DNA from: Impatiens glandulifera
Lineage: Eukaryota; Streptophyta; Magnoliopsida; Ericales; Balsaminaceae
Assembly: GCF_907164915.1 (NCBI RefSeq)
Contig: NC_061862.1
Span: 33,109,522 to 33,173,521 of the forward strand
Direction of reading: 5' to 3'
DNA length: 64,000 nt
Part shown: in pieces, positions 34,510 through 45,091 of the stretch
Layout of the letters: the number at the start of each line of letters is the position of its first letter
Position numbering within the stretch: the stretch's first letter is position 1
Program-made: the position numbers and the translations under genes
Notes under the pieces: model-generated
What the model was told of the DNA's origin: nothing
Databases searched by the model: none
Seen by the model: only the letters and a program-made list of their open reading frames with translations

Positions 34510-37500
34510 AAATATAGAAGTACCCGATAAAAGATGGATGACCTTACGTCGAGATCATCCAGATTATGAGGAAGGTGTTGACAAATTCCTCGAGTATGCT
34601 GTTAGGAGTACATCCCGACAAACCGTGAAATGTCTCTGCGTGAAATGATTGAACACGCCGTTTATGGAAATAGACGAAGTGAAGACTCACCTCATCCTTT
34701 TATGGAATAAATGTGCATTATGAGTATTGGTATTTTCATGGAGAAAAAAGACATACTACTCAAGTGGTTAATGACGATGTCGATGAAGATGCCGATGACT
34801 TCGATGATGACGATGATCAGTCGGAGGATGCCGTGCCGGAATTCAACAATGCGAGACCGGAGATGAATAATACAGTTAATGAAGAGGTCAACGAAGAACG
34901 TTATATGCACGAATTTATAAACGATATGTTCCCCAACGTTAATAATGTCCCGAACAACGATGAACCAATCGAAGATGCGCATAGATTTTATAAATTGCTT
35001 GATGATTGCAAACGGCCATTGTATGAAAGTGCTCGAATAACGAAATCATCAGCACTACTGAAACTACTTCACATAAAAAATGTATGTCAATGGACGAATT
35101 CTTCGTTCGATATGTTGCTGCGTCTACTTAAAGACTACATATTACCGATTGACGCTCAATTGCCAAACTCATACTATGAAAGTAAAAAATTCATTACTGA
35201 TATCGGGCTTAAATATGACAAGATAGACGCATGTAAGAACAACTGTATGCTATTTTGGAAGGACGACATAAATGAAGATTCTTGCAGAGTTTGTGGTCTT
35301 TCTAGATGGAAAGTCGACCAAACAAGTGGGACAGTTCGAGAGAAGCAAAATGGGAAATTCATTCCAAAAAAGGTGTTGAGATATTTACCTTTAATACCAA
35401 GACTGCAAAGACTATACATGTCCTCAAAAACGGCTCCAATGATGAGATGGCATAAAGAAGGAAGAGTTGATAGTGATACGTTGAGACATCCCGCTGATTC
35501 CTTAACTTGAAAGACGTTTGATGAAAATTATACAGATTTTGCTTCAGAATCTCGAAACGTAAGACTGAGTTTATCAAGCGATGGGTTTTAACCATTTGCA
35601 AATGGGAAAAAATCATATAGTGTTTGGCCGGTTATTCTCGTTCCTTATAATGTGTCACCCACGACTTGCATGAATTCTAGCAATTTCATTTTATCTATGT
35701 TAATTCCGGGTCCAAAAAGTCCGGGAGATGCAATTGACATATTTCTCCAGCCATTGATCGAAAAGTTGCATGAACTGTGGCAAACAGGTGTGAAAAAGTT
35801 TGATGCACACACCTCGCAATACTTTAACATGCGAGCGACGTTGTTGTGGATCATTAACGACTTTCCCGCCTACGCGAATTTATCAGGCTGGAGTACGAAA
35901 GGTAAATTCTCTTGTCCTTGTTGTAACAACGACACAGTATCTCTTCGATTGGTTCATAGTTCCAAACAATGTTACTTGGGTCATAGACGCTTCCTTCCAC
36001 CGAAGCACAAATACAGAAGGGATAAAGAGTCGTTTGATGGTCGAACTGATTATAGAGATCCCCCAAGATTGTTAACGGGGCAAGAAAGTTACGAGCAAGC
36101 ACGAGACCTAGAAGACATAATTCTTAGTACGGATCTGAGCAAGAGAACCAAAATATATCATGAAACGCGGGGAGACAATTGGAACAAACTTAGCATTTTC
36201 TTCCATTTGCCTTATTGGAAATCACTATTATTGAGACATAATTTGGATGTGATGCATATTGAGAAAAATATTTGTGATAGCGTGTTGGGAACAATAATGA
36301 ATGTGAAAGAGAAGACTAAGGATGGTCCTAAAGCCCGTAAAGACTTAGAACTCTTAGGAATAAAATCATGGCTACATCCTATAAATGATGAAGGAGTTGT
36401 TCATTATCTAGAAGCGCCTTTCACTTTGACATCCGAAAATAAAAAACGTCTTTGTAACTTCTTGAAAGATCTCAAGTTGCCTGATGGTTTTTGCTCAAAT
36501 ATCGGCGGTTGTGTAAATTTGGAAGAGAAAAAGATTTCGGGATTAAAGAGTCATGATTGTCACATTTTATTGGAATATCTTATTCCTTTAGCAACTCGTG
36601 GATTACTTCTAGATAATGTGTATGATGCGTTAGTAAATTTGTCTCGTTTCTTTCGGTTGTTGTGCTTCAAAGAGTTGATTCAAGAGGACCTCGAACAATT
36701 GTACATGGATATTACATTGACACTTTGCAAATTTGAAATGATTTTTCCGCCGTCAATCTTCGACATCATGATGCATCTCCCGGTTCACTTGTCATTTGAG
36801 GCTTTGCTTGGAGGACCTGTTCAGTATCGATGGATGTATCCGTTTAAACATTACATGGGTACAATGAAAAGATATTTGCGGAATAATAACCACCCCGAAG
36901 CCTCTATAAGCGAGAGCTATCTTGTTAATGAGAGTATTAGTTTATGTGCCAGGTATATGGAGGAACAAGAGCAAGAAAATGCACAACCTGAAATCTTGAG
37001 CATTTCAATATTGCATCGTTGGAAGACCTATCTAACGGAAAAGTATACAACTTGGATTATATCGATCGAGTGACAGCTCATTCTTACATTTTGAAAAATT
37101 GTCCCGAAGCAGAACCTTTTAAATGTAAGATTCAATGTTGCTGTTACTAATTAGCATTAAAGAGTGTGCTATTTAATATTCGATCTATTTGCAGAGATTA
37201 TAACAACGAGTTCAGTGGAGAAACGTTTGCCGCATATTTCAAGTATCGAGTGAGTAAATTATAAACCATATATCCTAACTCTTTTTATTCATTTTAACAA
37301 CTTCATTTCGGATACATATATAGGTCGCCCATTTAGCAGAATTTAACGACATATCAAGAGACCTCAAGATCTTAGGAGAAGGTCCAAGTATGTACTCGTC
37401 TATGTATGTTTGGTGTAAAGTAAACGGATACAAATTCTGTACAGAAAAACACGACGAAGGTTTGACCACTCAAAATAGTGGGGTGGTTGTTGAGGGGTAC

Positions 37501-37808
37501 AACGGGTCTGAAACTATGTCATACTACGGAGTTTTAACGGATATAATCGAAGTATATAATACTTTTCTCACAAACGAGTTGTTTTATTAAAGTGTAAGTG
37601 GTTTGATACACACTCGGGGGAACTAGGAGTGAAAGTGGATAAATATGGCTTCGTAAGTGTAAATGTAAACCGAATTTTGAAAACCCAAAGTCAAGACCCG
37701 TATATATTAGCGAGTCAAGCGAAACAAGTATTCTACGCCCCTGATATGTTAGCCCGACCCGGTTGGAAGATTGTGACAAAAATAAAACCGCGGTTTACAA
37801 ACATATAG
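34510..37808 (+). pseudogene. CACTA TNP2-type transposase (Transpos_assoc, Transposase_21, DUF4218, DUF4216)
   Basis: Domains in order: an N-terminal Transpos_assoc region (about 34530-34745, GVDKFLEYAV, VKCLCVK, YWYFHGE), an acidic linker, Transposase_21 (about 35050-36300; CRVCGLSRWK, KKVLRYLPLIPRLQRLYMS, LIPGPKSPGDAIDIFLQPLI, NFPAY-type DFPAYANLSGWSTKG, RHNLDVMHIEKNICD), DUF4218 (about 36560-36960) and, after introns 37125-37196 and 37250-37323, DUF4216 (to 37808). The first codon appears as ATA rather than ATG at 34514. Breaks: TGA after CLCVK, a shift near 34700, TGA for Trp at 35508-35510, TAA at 35589-35591, and shifts near 37020 and 37582. TNP2 proteins bind the element ends and cut and join DNA in the nucleus. 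Confidence 0.93.
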
Positions 37809-37914
37809 TTCAGATTAATTAATTAGGTAGATTTATGTTTTTTACTTTATATTCATACTTATTACTACTTTATTTCAATTATTCACTCATTTTTATTAAT
37901 GGTGTGCATTAAGA

Positions 37915-39650
37915 ATGTCTGAAGGTCCTAAAACAACTTAGAAGAGTATGAGGAAGACACCCAAGAAATTGGATAAAAGCTACCAAAACCTACTTGCCCA
38001 ATCCGAGTCCTTAAAGCTCCGAGGATCGTCTTCTAGAGACCAACCACCTATTGCTGTGGTCCCGATAGCTACTGCTCCCCCAATAGACGAGGATGTTGAG
38101 GCTTCGGAGCTCCAAGAGTTTATAGAGAGCACGTTTGCTGATATGGTGGATGACGATGAGGCTGAAGACGAGGCTCTCGAGGAGCCTATCGAGGAGGATG
38201 ACGAGGAGGAGCACGGTTCCACTCCCGACCCATCATCGACAGGTAATTCGTTTACAAATTAGTTAGTGTTTCAATTGATTGACATATCTAATTATGATTT
38301 TGATAAATTTGAAGAATCTTGTGCCCGCAAGAGACGGGGGAAGAACAAGAATATTGCGCTGTCTAAGAGGGTAGCAGGGACAAGGATTCCTCTTACGTTT
38401 AGAGAGAAGGATGGGAGGTCAGGCGGTACAGACGTGGGAAGAACACGGTGGTCTAGACATGTGGGGTCGATTATCCGGGACCCCGCAGTCGTCTCACACC
38501 GTCTTCTAAAGTGGAAGGCTTTAAGTGCAGACCAATTGGATTCACTGTGGACTGCTATCAAGGTAATACTTATTACTTGATTATACATTACGTCATTAAA
38601 TAATTATTTTTAACATTTGGATGTTATTTTTTTCAGAATCCGTTCGAAGCTACTAATGGTGATATTGAGTCTTTTCGAAAGACCGGATTGGGACACGCCA
38701 ATCAGATTTGGAATAGATGGCGGTCAGATTTGAACAAGACATATATCCGCGTCCACAAAGGAGACAAGGCGGCGGTACTAGCTAATCCTCCACAAGACTA
38801 CGATCGAGATGATTGAGAGTTTGTGTGTCGCAACATTTTCTTCACAGAAAAATTTAAGGTACGGTTTCATAATTCAAATAAAATTTGATATTAATTAATC
38901 TAACTTCATTTTTTATTTCAAATATAGAAAAACAGTCGTACAAATATTATTAACAGGAAGAAGCTGAAATTCCCACATCGAACGGGAAGTAGACCGTTTG
39001 CACAAATTGAAGAAGAGTTGGTAAGTGCATTATTTATAATAACTTAATCTAAAGATTGTTATTAATTATATAAATCATTTATTTCAACAGGCGATTGAAA
39101 TCGGACGGGCACCGTTTGTCATTGAAGTATTCAAGAGGACCCGTACCCCAAAACCGACAAAAGAAAACCCAACACCCGTCCCGGAGGAACACGTACAAAA
39201 GAAAATTGTAAGTGAATTGAATATGCTTAGTTTTTTATTATAGAAATGATACTTTATTTCAATTGTGCAGGTTGAGATGGAGGAGGTTGTTAGTAACGAA
39301 CCGGGAATATCGGATTTTGAATTGACGGAGAGGGTGTTCGGACAACAAAAACACGGGGTAGTGTTCGGAATGGGATCAAGCGTCCGGCCCACACACTTTC
39401 GTGAGGATTGTCGAAGTGGAAACAGTTCACAGCGAAACAATGAGCGATTGTTAGAAGAGAATCAAATAATGAAGCTCAAGCTGGAGGAACTAGAGAAGAG
39501 GGATGAAGAAAGAAGGCGCAGAATGGAAGAAATGCAAGCGGAAAAGGAAGAAATTGTGACAAGAATGGAGAGAGAAGTTAGAGATGAACGCAAGAATGGA
39601 GAGAATCGAATTGTATATGAGGCAACAACCACCTCCTCCCCCCACAAGCT
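37915..39650 (+). pseudogene. CACTA Transposase_24-type (TnpA-like) protein gene, six exons
   Basis: Exon model from splice signals: 37915-38242, about 38316-38562, 38637-38859, 38928-39020, 39091-39207, 39271-39650. Exon 1 has an acidic linker. The conserved Transposase_24 core lies in exons 2-4 (LTFREKDGR, WSRHVGSIIRDP, NPFEATNGDIESFRKTGLGH, FAQIEEEL). The last exon encodes a strongly charged coiled coil (LLEENQIMKLKLEELEKRDE) and should end in QQPPPPPTS, but a frameshift near 39590 intervenes. Further breaks are TAG at 37939-37941 and TGA for Trp near 38815. It lies 107 bp after TNP2 on the same strand. Proteins of this type accompany TNP2 and are thought to bind the subterminal motifs. 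Confidence 0.88.
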
Positions 39651-39869
39651 AAGGTTGTTTCGATTCAAAACATGTTTTCATTAGTAGTTGTGTCAATTTG
39701 AATTTATGACAGATTGTTCGGATTATTAGTTTGGTTGCGAATTTTGTAATGATAATGATCATTTAATGTGATCGTTTAATGTATGTGGCATTTCTTTTAT
39801 CATTGATATATTGGTTTGGATGAACAGGTTTTGGTTGCGAGCAAAATAATCCGCACATTTTTAAAAATT

Positions 39870-40594
39870 TATGGGAAAAAACCAAAATTAATATTGAAAT
39901 CTCTCGGTTTATCTTCAAATGGAAAAATCGAGAGATATTAGAAAACTCTCAGTTTTCTCCATTTGAAGAAAACCGAGAGTTATTAGAAAACTCTCGGTTT
40001 ATCTTCAAATTGAAAAACCGAGAGATATTAGAAAACTCTCGGTTTTCTCCATTTGAAGAAAACCGAGAGTTATTAGAAAACTCTCGGTTTTTCCACAAAG
40101 AGTAAAACCGAGAGTTATATGAAAACTCTCGGTTTTCCTCTTCGTGGAAAAACCGAGAGTTTTCAATATTACTTTCGGTTTTCTCTATTTAAAGAAAACC
40201 AGAGTTTTCTTATAACTTTCGGTTTTTCTTCAAATGGAGAAAACCGAGAGTTATATGAAAACTTTCGGTTTTTCCACGAAGAGGTAAACCGAAAGTTTTC
40301 ATATAACTCTCGGTTTTCTCCATTTGAAGAAAACCGAAAGTTATATGAAAACTCTCGATTTTCTTCAAATAGAGAAAACCAAATGTTTTCATATAACTCT
40401 CGGTTTTACTCTAGGATATCTAAACCGAAAACTCTACGATATCTCTCGGTAAATGCCCAATTGTTTTTAACGAAAGAGTCAATACCGAGGGATGGCGAGA
40501 GTTACCAAAACCTTCGGTAATGTGTCTATACCGAAAGTTATAGGGTCAAAACCGAGAGTAAAAACTCTCGGTTTTGACCCCTTTTTCACCAGTG
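39870..40594 (+). repeat. CACTA 3' subterminal repeats and terminus
   Basis: Some 15-20 copies of a motif pair AACCGAGAGTT...AACTCTCGGTTTT at a spacing of about 37-40 bp, in both orientations so that neighbours can pair, end in AGTG at 40594. The core CTCTCGG dominates here while CCTTCGG dominates at the 5' end. Confidence 0.9.
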
Positions 40595-40597
40595 CCA

Positions 40598-40708
40598 TAA
40601 TCCGACCCAAGTATCCATTTACTCTCACATATATATCCAAAATAACCACAACTCTCGACCCGGCAATCCGGACACTTTAAAACTTAAGCATATATATATA
40701 TATATTAC
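40598..40708 (+). repeat. Continuation of the interrupted 315-bp repeat unit
   Basis: TAATCCGACCCAAGTATCC and the following block with ACCACAACTCTCGACCCGG match the array units at 28086-29989 and resume exactly after the CACTA and its CCA duplication. The block ends in an AT run near 40705, where the unit similarity stops. Confidence 0.85.
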
Positions 40709-41276
40709 TAAAGTGAAACTCTTACTGATCCCACTATTTACAAAAGTGAGGCGCTTCAATATCTCACTATTACGTGGCTTGACATTCCTTCTTATATGTT
40801 AAAAAGAAAAACAAAAGTTTTCAACTTCAATGCTTCATATGAGTTGAGATAAGCATTAAAGTCATTAAAATTTCTTGTATAACTTTTATCAATATTTTTC
40901 CTGTCATACTGTAATGTATAAATTGAACATAAGTATGTTTTTTATATTAATAATAAACTGATATAATATATGGAAACAAATATGTACAAGAAAATGTAAA
41001 AGTAGTTTAACTAAATCGTCCTAAACAACATTGATTCATGATAAGCCCATCATTTCAAATTATAAACAAGAACAATGAGTGAAAATAAACTAACTACATA
41101 CATTTTGTTGTGTCCAAGGGTTTTGAGTAGATTAGTATGGAGGGAACGAACTAAATAATCTCTTTCCAGGAGGTTTCTATTTAATTAGGATGATGTTGAT
41201 CTAAAGAAATCATAAAATTTTCACTGAGTAAATATGTAATGAAAATGACTTACACTAATCTTTGATGAATAAGATG
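40709..41276. other. AT-rich intergenic DNA
   Basis: No gene, repeat or element end recognised between the repeat unit and the LINE target duplication. Confidence 0.6.
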
Positions 41277-41286
41277 AGAAGACATG

Positions 41287-42430
41287 AGGAGAAGTCAGCA
41301 TATAGACATACCAAATCAAAAATGTCCTTAAAAAAATCTTAAGAATTAGAGGAGAAGCATATCAGATGACGAAATTCAGAATCGGTAATAGAAGGAGAAT
41401 ATTTTTCTGGCACAATCCATGGCTAGACAATAATCTCATAATTCTTCGGAAGGAATTTCAATATATTAGAGTCAAAATCAGAAGAAATTGTCTCTTGTAC
41501 TTAATTAGAGATATTCAAAAAAGAAAATGTAACTCTATTCTTAATAGTATTTCAGAAGAAGTTAGAATCCTAAATCTGATCAATAATATACAATTCAATG
41601 GAAACATTGATATAAATAGCTAAGATATTATAATGAATAAAAAGTTTGTTGCAAGAAAAGCGTGGGAGGTCATTAGAACAAAGGAGGTGGTGGTCGATTG
41701 ACAATGAAGTAGTTTGGTCTTCCAAGGTTATACCTCAAAACCAATTCATTCTTTGGCTTACATTTAGGAAAAGATTGGCGACTAGAGATAGAATTAAGAA
41801 GTATACGAATATTCCAGACGTGTCTAATCTGCGTAGTAAAAGAGGAAAACATTGACTTGTTTGGGGAGTGCGCATTTGTTACCAAGTTGTGGATCCATTT
41901 TGCTTAGAACATTAATATCACTAAATTTACAAGTACATATAACGAAATCATAAAGCTTGTAAAGAAAAAAAAGGCTTGGGCCGATAGCTTACGCGAATGT
42001 TTTTAAATTCTTTTTTTGGAGGCCTAGTCTACAATACATGGCGAGAAAGAAATAAAATAATTTATAGCACATATAAGAGAACATAATGAAATGAAGAATT
42101 TGGGATGATATTGTTTATGATTGCAACGCTCTTATACATACATGGAGGAGAATTCGATTAATGAATACAATTTGGAAGCTCAATAAAAAATGGAATATCC
42201 CCTATAAAATCATTACAAGGAAAGAAATGTTCAAATAGTTCTTGTGTTAATGACTTGTTTGTAATTCAATTATTTGTTGTTCTGTAATTCAGTTGCTTAA
42301 AACTCTTTTAGTATTTTCAACAATTAGGAATTTAGGACTTGTCTAGCTTTGTTTCTTAAAACCCATTTTTCTTCTTTTGAAGTTTTAATTGAAATTGCAC
42401 TAAGTCGTTTCCAAAAAATAAAAATAAAGT
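41287..42430 (+). mobile_element. 5'-truncated L1-type LINE, 1.14 kb, with 10-bp target duplication
   Basis: A perfect 10-bp word, AGAAGACATG, flanks the copy (41277-41286 and 42431-42440). The sequence encodes the region after reverse transcriptase (KKILRIRGEAYQMTKFRIGN, FFWHNPW), the zf-RVT region (VWSSKVIPQNQFILWLTFRKRLATRDRI) and FKFFFGGLVYNTWRERN, with stops and shifts between. It ends in the A-rich tail after ACTAAGTCGTTTCC, almost the same end as the full-length LINE (ACTAAGTCATTTTTCCC), so the two belong to one family. 5' truncation is typical. Confidence 0.85.
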
Positions 42431-42440
42431 AGAAGACATG

Positions 42441-43470
42441 CCAATTGAATTTTAATTTTTAGTTTTTAATATGATGGTAAAAAAAATATTATTATAAAAG
42501 CTTGATAATTATTTGTATTGTAGGTAACTAACCATATATGATTGAAAATTGAGGAAGATGCTTACTTTTCAATTTCTTTATAAGAGAGACAAAGGAACGA
42601 GAGAATTAAAATGATCAAGAGAGAATACCAAAAATGCAATTTTTAAAATTTTTCTATGGTTGAACTCTTTATCTGTATGTGTTAGCTAGAATAAAAATAA
42701 TAGGTTCAATAATGTTGATCTATTTAAATGATTTAAAATAGTTATATATGGAAGATTTGCTTTTATTTGTTTATATTTTAAAAATATATATGATCATCTC
42801 ATAAATCTACATTGAACCGTTTTACATAATAGTATCAATTTTCCAAATACTGCCTTATTTTAGTTTATTCATATACTCGGTTACTATTTTAATATATTGC
42901 TAATTATTGCTACATTTACTATTCTTATAAAAATAAAAAAACATGTGAGGAATTAATTAATGTTGATATTAGCGCGAGAAAATATTGATAATAAATTGAA
43001 GATAATGATTAAAATTTTATATGAGAGATAATTTTCAAAAATATCATCTTTCCTTGAAACTTTTTTGTTAATATTTTTTCCACCCTATCATTTTCATTAA
43101 ATAATAATATTTGTAATTAATTTATAAGTTGTAGCATAAAGAATTTTAATGAATGAGCAAATTAATATTATATTAAAATATCTCAAAAACTTTTGATCTC
43201 ATTAAAAATACCAAAATTAAAATTATTTAAATATATTAAATTTATAATTTAGATTATAGGGTGATTTGTTACTTAATTAATTTATTATAAGTCATCATCA
43301 ATATTTTTTTTTTGTCAATCATAAAATATAAAATTTAATGAATTATTTTTAAATAATGAATTAAATGGATAAGAATTGGCCAAAAATATTTTTAAAATTC
43401 ATTATCTACCATATAATTGGTTAAAAACTAAATATAATAATGCTTAGGGTAACACTAGGCAACCAGGTAG
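42441..43470. other. AT-rich intergenic DNA
   Basis: About 1 kb with no frame of note and no repeat recognised. Confidence 0.6.
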
Positions 43471-43471
43471 A

Positions 43472-44240
43472 AGTAGGGGTGTCAAAAATGAACTCGATCC
43501 GCCAATCCGACACGAGTCGACCCGAAATATATTGGGTTAGGGTTGGGGGTTTTTGGGTTTGAATCATTTCGGGTCAAACCCAAAATATAACCTGAAAAAG
43601 AAAATTGGATTGGGTTGGGTTCGGGTCAACCCGGGTTGACCTGAATTAAAAAATCAGGTCACTCATCAACCCGAACCCACCCATCCAACCCGACCCACCT
43701 AATATATTAATAAAAAAAATAACTTGTCTACCTTAAAAAAAACCTAACCCTAACGGGCATAACCCATATCCTTAATTTCTATTTCTTTTCTTCCTCCCGT
43801 CTTTCTCACTATTCCTTTTCTTCCATCTTTCTCACTTCTCTTCAATATACATTCCTTCTCTAATTTTCATCTTTTTTAATCTCTTGAATTCCGCTAGTAT
43901 CCAACAATAAAATGAGTTCAAAATTAATCTTGATCTTGAGGAGGATAGTGTGGAGGGTTCACCTATGGATGATTTGTTCGATTCTTTGACTAATATTTTC
44001 TTTTTGTAGAAAATACTGAGGTGGAGTTGGATGATTTGACTGAAAATATTATGTGTTTATTCATAATGGGGACGATAACTCAAATACTACTTAGTATTGA
44101 TACTTGATATTAAAAATTAAGTAAGTTAAATTAATATATTTTTAGAAGATTTTAGAGTTTAATATTTTCTACCGTAGAAGTGAATGAGTATAGATCTGTT
44201 TGTCCGATAGTTTGTGAGGGTTGTTCGATTGGCCCAAATC
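43472..44240 (+). mobile_element. 5' end of an Ac-like hAT transposon
   Basis: It starts with TAGGGGTGTCAAAAATGA, the usual Ac/hAT-like terminus, followed by a dense set of inverted GGGTT / AACCC words (for example TCGGGTCAACCCGGGTTGACC) that form subterminal repeats. A pyrimidine-rich leader (about 43770-43900) and a short acidic frame (LDLEEDSVEGSPMDDLFDS, then ENTEVELDDLTENI) follow, like the start of an Ac-type transposase with a small first exon. No transposase core or opposite end was identified. The rest may lie beyond the LINE or be deleted. Confidence 0.42.
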
Positions 44241-44256
44241 AACAATACATATCATC
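44241..44256 (+). repeat. Left 16-bp target-site duplication of the full-length LINE
   Basis: AACAATACATATCATC, identical to 52385-52400. Confidence 0.9.
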
Positions 44257-45091
44257 ATAAAAAAATCGAAAGGAAATATATTTAAAAAACGCACCTAGAG
44301 AGAGAAATTTTCTCTAGAGATTTTTTTCTCACTACGGGCACGACCGGCACATCAACGCTGCCAAAGCTTCCGACGTCGGAATGATCTCAAATTTATCCAG
44401 CAGGTGCGTCTCTTTCCCCCCTACAATCTGACCGAAGGAATTTCAATTTGTCCAGAGGAATAACGAGATATCGCGATTATAGTTTATGGATCGAATATTT
44501 AGGTCGTTGTTGGCACGATCTGCACAATCAGCACGATCGGCATAATCGTCACGAGCGGCACGAACGACACAAACGGCACGAATTCTCGTCGCGACCGCGC
44601 TTCTACATTGGAAGTCGGCCTCCATCCTCCAGCACCTTCGATCGGTTGTCCTGCGCCCTCTGAAACGTGTTCTGTTGTGCAAGGAACGGTCACAGTCATC
44701 TTCTCCTACTATCGATCGGAGCATTTCGTCAAAACCCCCTTCTGCAGAGACCTGTCGTCGAATCGGCGTTGGTCGCCCTCCTCTCCTCACTTTTCGCTTA
44801 CAGGTTAGTTTGGACCTCGGTCGAGACATTAAACCACACCGTGAGGCGTGGTAGGTCTCCATTGAACTTCTTTCTCGCCGTTTGAATCAAGTGTTCGGTA
44901 TGGAGGAAGCTTTCGTAGTTACAGACCGTTCCAAATTTTCTTAAACCCTTTCTTATTTGAGCAATTATCTTCAAGCCCCTATTCCGGTGCGATTGGTTTT
45001 CCAATCGTTCTGTTTGCGCCCACCCTTTGCTGCAGAATTATAACCACTGTGGCTCCTTTGAAGATTAAGCAGTTTGCGCTTGATCTTTTCA
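44257..45091 (+). other. LINE 5' untranslated region
   Basis: A leader of about 835 bp, rich in CGA and CACGA words (GGCACGA repeated around 44520-44590). Several short frames occur on both strands but none shows a conserved domain. It presumably contains the internal promoter. Confidence 0.6.

Larger units (their letters stand above)
29990..40594 (+). mobile_element. Complete CACTA (EnSpm) transposon, 10.6 kb, with CCA target duplication
   Basis: The left end reads CACTAGTAAAAAATTAACC and the reverse complement of the right end CACTGGTGAAAAAGGGGTC, an imperfect CACTA terminal inverted repeat. CCA flanks it on both sides (29987-29989 and 40595-40597), the 3-bp duplication expected. The host repeat unit continues across it with only one base changed. 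Inside are subterminal repeats at both ends, a short coiled-coil gene, repeat arrays, a TNP2-type transposase and a Transposase_24-type gene, all on the plus strand. The genes are broken, so this copy is not autonomous now. Confidence 0.92.

Noticed and set aside
44443..45004. Several overlapping frames in the LINE leader, including a 139-codon minus-strand frame
   Set aside because: They are within the element's 5' untranslated region, rich in CGA/GGC words; no domain and no conservation argument.
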